Notes under the pieces: generated by a model
The model's input: only the letters and a program-made list of their open reading frames with translations
The model's database searches: none
What the model was told of the DNA's origin: nothing
Program-made: the position numbers and the translations under genes
Shown here: positions 62,781 through 64,000 of the stretch, in pieces
Numbering within the stretch: the first letter of the stretch is position 1
Layout: the number at the start of each line of letters is the position of its first letter
Assembly (NCBI RefSeq): GCF_003384035.1
Contig: NZ_QQAK01000013.1
Location: forward strand, 124,001-188,000
Direction: 5' to 3'
Length of the DNA stretch: 64,000 bases
From: Sporosarcina sp. BI001-red
GTDB lineage: Bacteria > Bacillota > Bacilli > Bacillales_A > Planococcaceae

Positions 62781-63260
62781 TTAAATGTGTCGCAAAAGAA
62801 CTTCTACAAATTGTTCAAGACCGACACGATCCTCTTCGGAAAAGCGTCCAATTTCCGGACTATCTATATCCAATACCCCGATGAGCTCATCATTCTTTAC
62901 AAGAGGAATTACAATTTCAGACTGGGAAGCGGAGTCGCATGCAATATGTCCTGCAAATGCGTTCACATCTTCAACGAGGAGCGTCTCTCTATTTTCCGCA
63001 GAAGTTCCGCAAACACCTCTTCCCATCGGAATGCGAATGCAAGCAGGAAGCCCTTGGAATGGTCCAAGGACAAGTTCACCTTCCTCCATTAGATAAAACC
63101 CTGTCCAATTCGTACGATCCAGGAAATTACTAAGTAAAGCCGAAGCATTGCTTAAATTTGCAATGCGATTTTTTTCACCGTCTAACAAAAGTTGGAGCTG
63201 ATCTGCAAGTTGGCGATAACTTTCTGCTGAATCCTTCGAATACTCGATCCCCATGAACAT
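62781..63260 (-). CDS. ytsP: free methionine-(R)-sulfoxide reductase, GAF fold (YtsP)
   Basis: 159-residue GAF-domain enzyme reducing free Met-R-sulfoxide. Cysteines C74, C84 and C108 have the same spacing (+10, +24) as the catalytic C84/C94/C118 of E. coli fRMsr, in LPACIRIPMGRGVCGT and HIACDSAS. The NWTGFYL and VLDIDSPEIGRFSEED motifs are also conserved. ATG at 63260 follows GAGGGAG. Divergent from ezrA, as in B. subtilis. Confidence 0.9.
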   Translation of the reverse strand: MFMGIEYSKDSAESYRQLADQLQLLLDGEKNRIANLSNASALLSNFLDRTNWTGFYLMEEGELVLGPFQGLPACIRIPMGRGVCGTSAENRETLLVEDVNAFAGHIACDSASQSEIVIPLVKNDELIGVLDIDSPEIGRFSEEDRVGLEQFVEVLLRHI

Positions 63261-63457
63261 AATAGCTCCCTCATCTCTGTATAGTTTTATATGTTGATGT
63301 AATAATCTCCAAATGCAACCGGTAGGATTGTTTAATTCAACATAAATAGTTCCTAATAAAAAGTAGGATATCTAATAGAATCATACAATTTTCGAGGTGT
63401 TTCACACAAGTAAACAACTTTTCGACGAAGATTCGCCCTTTTTCAACACGAAAATTC

Positions 63458-63486
63458 TTTAAACATGTTACTATATAAGGTATTAT
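63458..63486 (+). promoter_or_regulatory. promoter of ezrA
   Basis: -35 TTTAAA, 17 bp, -10 TATTAT, ~35 bp before the ATG. Confidence 0.5.
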
Positions 63487-63522
63487 CAATTGTAGAGTCG
63501 TTGCGGAATAGGGGGATGGACA

Positions 63523-64000
63523 ATGGTGAACTACTTCATCATTCCAATCATCATAGTGATTGTGCTGGCTGTTGCAATGTTTTTGTTGAGACGAAAGCAT
63601 ATCCAAGAAATCAGCAAGCTGGAGCATGAAAAGCTTCAAATCCAGCATGAACCGATATTTGAGGAAATGACAAAAGTCAAACAGCTGAATATGACAGGTC
63701 AAACAGAGGAGAAATTTGAGCGCTGGCGCAACGAATGGACGGAAGTCGTCGATGTGCTAGTTCCTAAAATCGATTCCTTATTATTTGATACCGAAGAAAT
63801 GGTCGACCGATTCCGCTTTAAGAAAGCAACTGGAATTGAAAAAGACATCGAACAACAACTCACGGTGTGTGAGGAACGCAAAAATTCGATACTACAGGAA
63901 TTAAATGAACTGATCGGCAGTGAAGAAAAAAATCGGGTGGAAATGGAATCTCTAAAAGAAGAATTCAGGGAAGCTCGGAAATCCGTGTTAGCCCATCAGC
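63523..64000 (+). CDS. ezrA: septation ring formation regulator EzrA, N-terminal part (runs off the window)
   Basis: First ~159 codons. A single N-terminal transmembrane segment (about 4-22) with the short extracellular end is followed by RRKH and a long coiled-coil start rich in E, K, Q and R. EzrA bends FtsZ placement by preventing extra rings and recruits PBP1. The order ytsP-ezrA matches B. subtilis. ATG at 63523 follows GGGGGATGG. The frame is open at 64000. Confidence 0.9.
   Translation, partial: MVNYFIIPIIIVIVLAVAMFLLRRKHIQEISKLEHEKLQIQHEPIFEEMTKVKQLNMTGQTEEKFERWRNEWTEVVDVLVPKIDSLLFDTEEMVDRFRFKKATGIEKDIEQQLTVCEERKNSILQELNELIGSEEKNRVEMESLKEEFREARKSVLAHQ

Overview
The window is a 64 kb piece of chromosomal backbone from a low-to-moderate G+C Gram-positive bacterium of the Bacillales, most likely the Planococcaceae (Sporosarcina-like). 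The basis is gene content and order. Most genes match the Bacillus subtilis yt* region (mntABC, ytqAB, yttB, leuS, ytfP, ytgP, ytzG, ytzE, trmB, ytnP, ytzB, ytoP, ytpQR, sftA, murC, ytxH, aroA(G), ccpA, acuABC, acsA, tyrS, rpsD, dgcP/ytrP, ytsP, ezrA), with strong GGAGG ribosome binding sites, many TTG/GTG starts and tyrosyl/leucyl T-box leaders. The genus is an inference; no rRNA or tRNA gene was seen. No phage, IS element, CRISPR array or biosynthetic cluster was seen.

Layout. 1-5.1 kb: end of a BCCT osmoprotectant transporter, a PP2A-like phosphatase, two secreted/DUF3298-type proteins, and a Mn(Zn) ABC importer on the minus strand behind three MntR-like operators. 5.5-9.8 kb: sbcDC. 9.9-14.3 kb: brnQ, an ArsR-SulP pair with a perfect operator palindrome, and a GntR regulator. 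14.4-15.8 kb: a YocH-like LysM-3D wall protein with a WalR box, then an SDR enzyme. 15.9-19.1 kb: an AT-rich accessory patch with a convergent pair of paralogous exported proteins, tiny ORFs and a 46-residue hydrophobic peptide. 19.2-26.2 kb: mnmM-ytqA, yttB, scoAB and T-box-leuS. 26.3-26.75 kb: a 21-bp tandem array. 26.8-34.7 kb: ytfP, murJ/ytgP, ytzG, ytzE, dat, a NERD-like protein, trmB, ytnP. 34.8-43.9 kb: ytzB, ytoP, a lipoprotein, ytpQR, sftA, murC and a YtxH/LEA-like stress protein with a sigma-B-type promoter. 44-52.9 kb: an FtsA-like protein with C-terminal beta-grasp-like repeats, aroA(G), ccpA, acuCBA and acsA. 53-57.7 kb: a class A PBP with a Gly/Pro repeat tail and T-box-tyrS. 57.75-58.5 kb: a 40-bp tandem array. 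58.6-64 kb: rpsD with leader, a GGDEF enzyme, methionine gamma-lyase with a cre site, fRMsr, and the start of ezrA.

How the genes work together. Carbon control is clustered: CcpA sits next to acuCBA-acsA, in which AcuA acetylates and AcuC deacetylates the acetyl-CoA synthetase. Methionine salvage/degradation pairs megL with fRMsr. Cell-wall and division functions (MurJ, MurC, SftA, class A PBP, EzrA, FtsA-like protein, YocH-like hydrolase) are spread through the window. Many genes end in strong bidirectional terminators shared by convergent neighbours, and several stop codons lie inside the terminator hairpin.

The most unusual structure is a pair of non-coding tandem arrays. One has 18 units of 21 bp and the other 19 units of about 40 bp, each a dimer of two 20-mers. 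Each lies in the spacer between the terminator of a T-box-controlled aminoacyl-tRNA synthetase and the terminator of a convergent gene, and the two share a GAAMCCGCTCRT-like core. I know of no named element that fits them.
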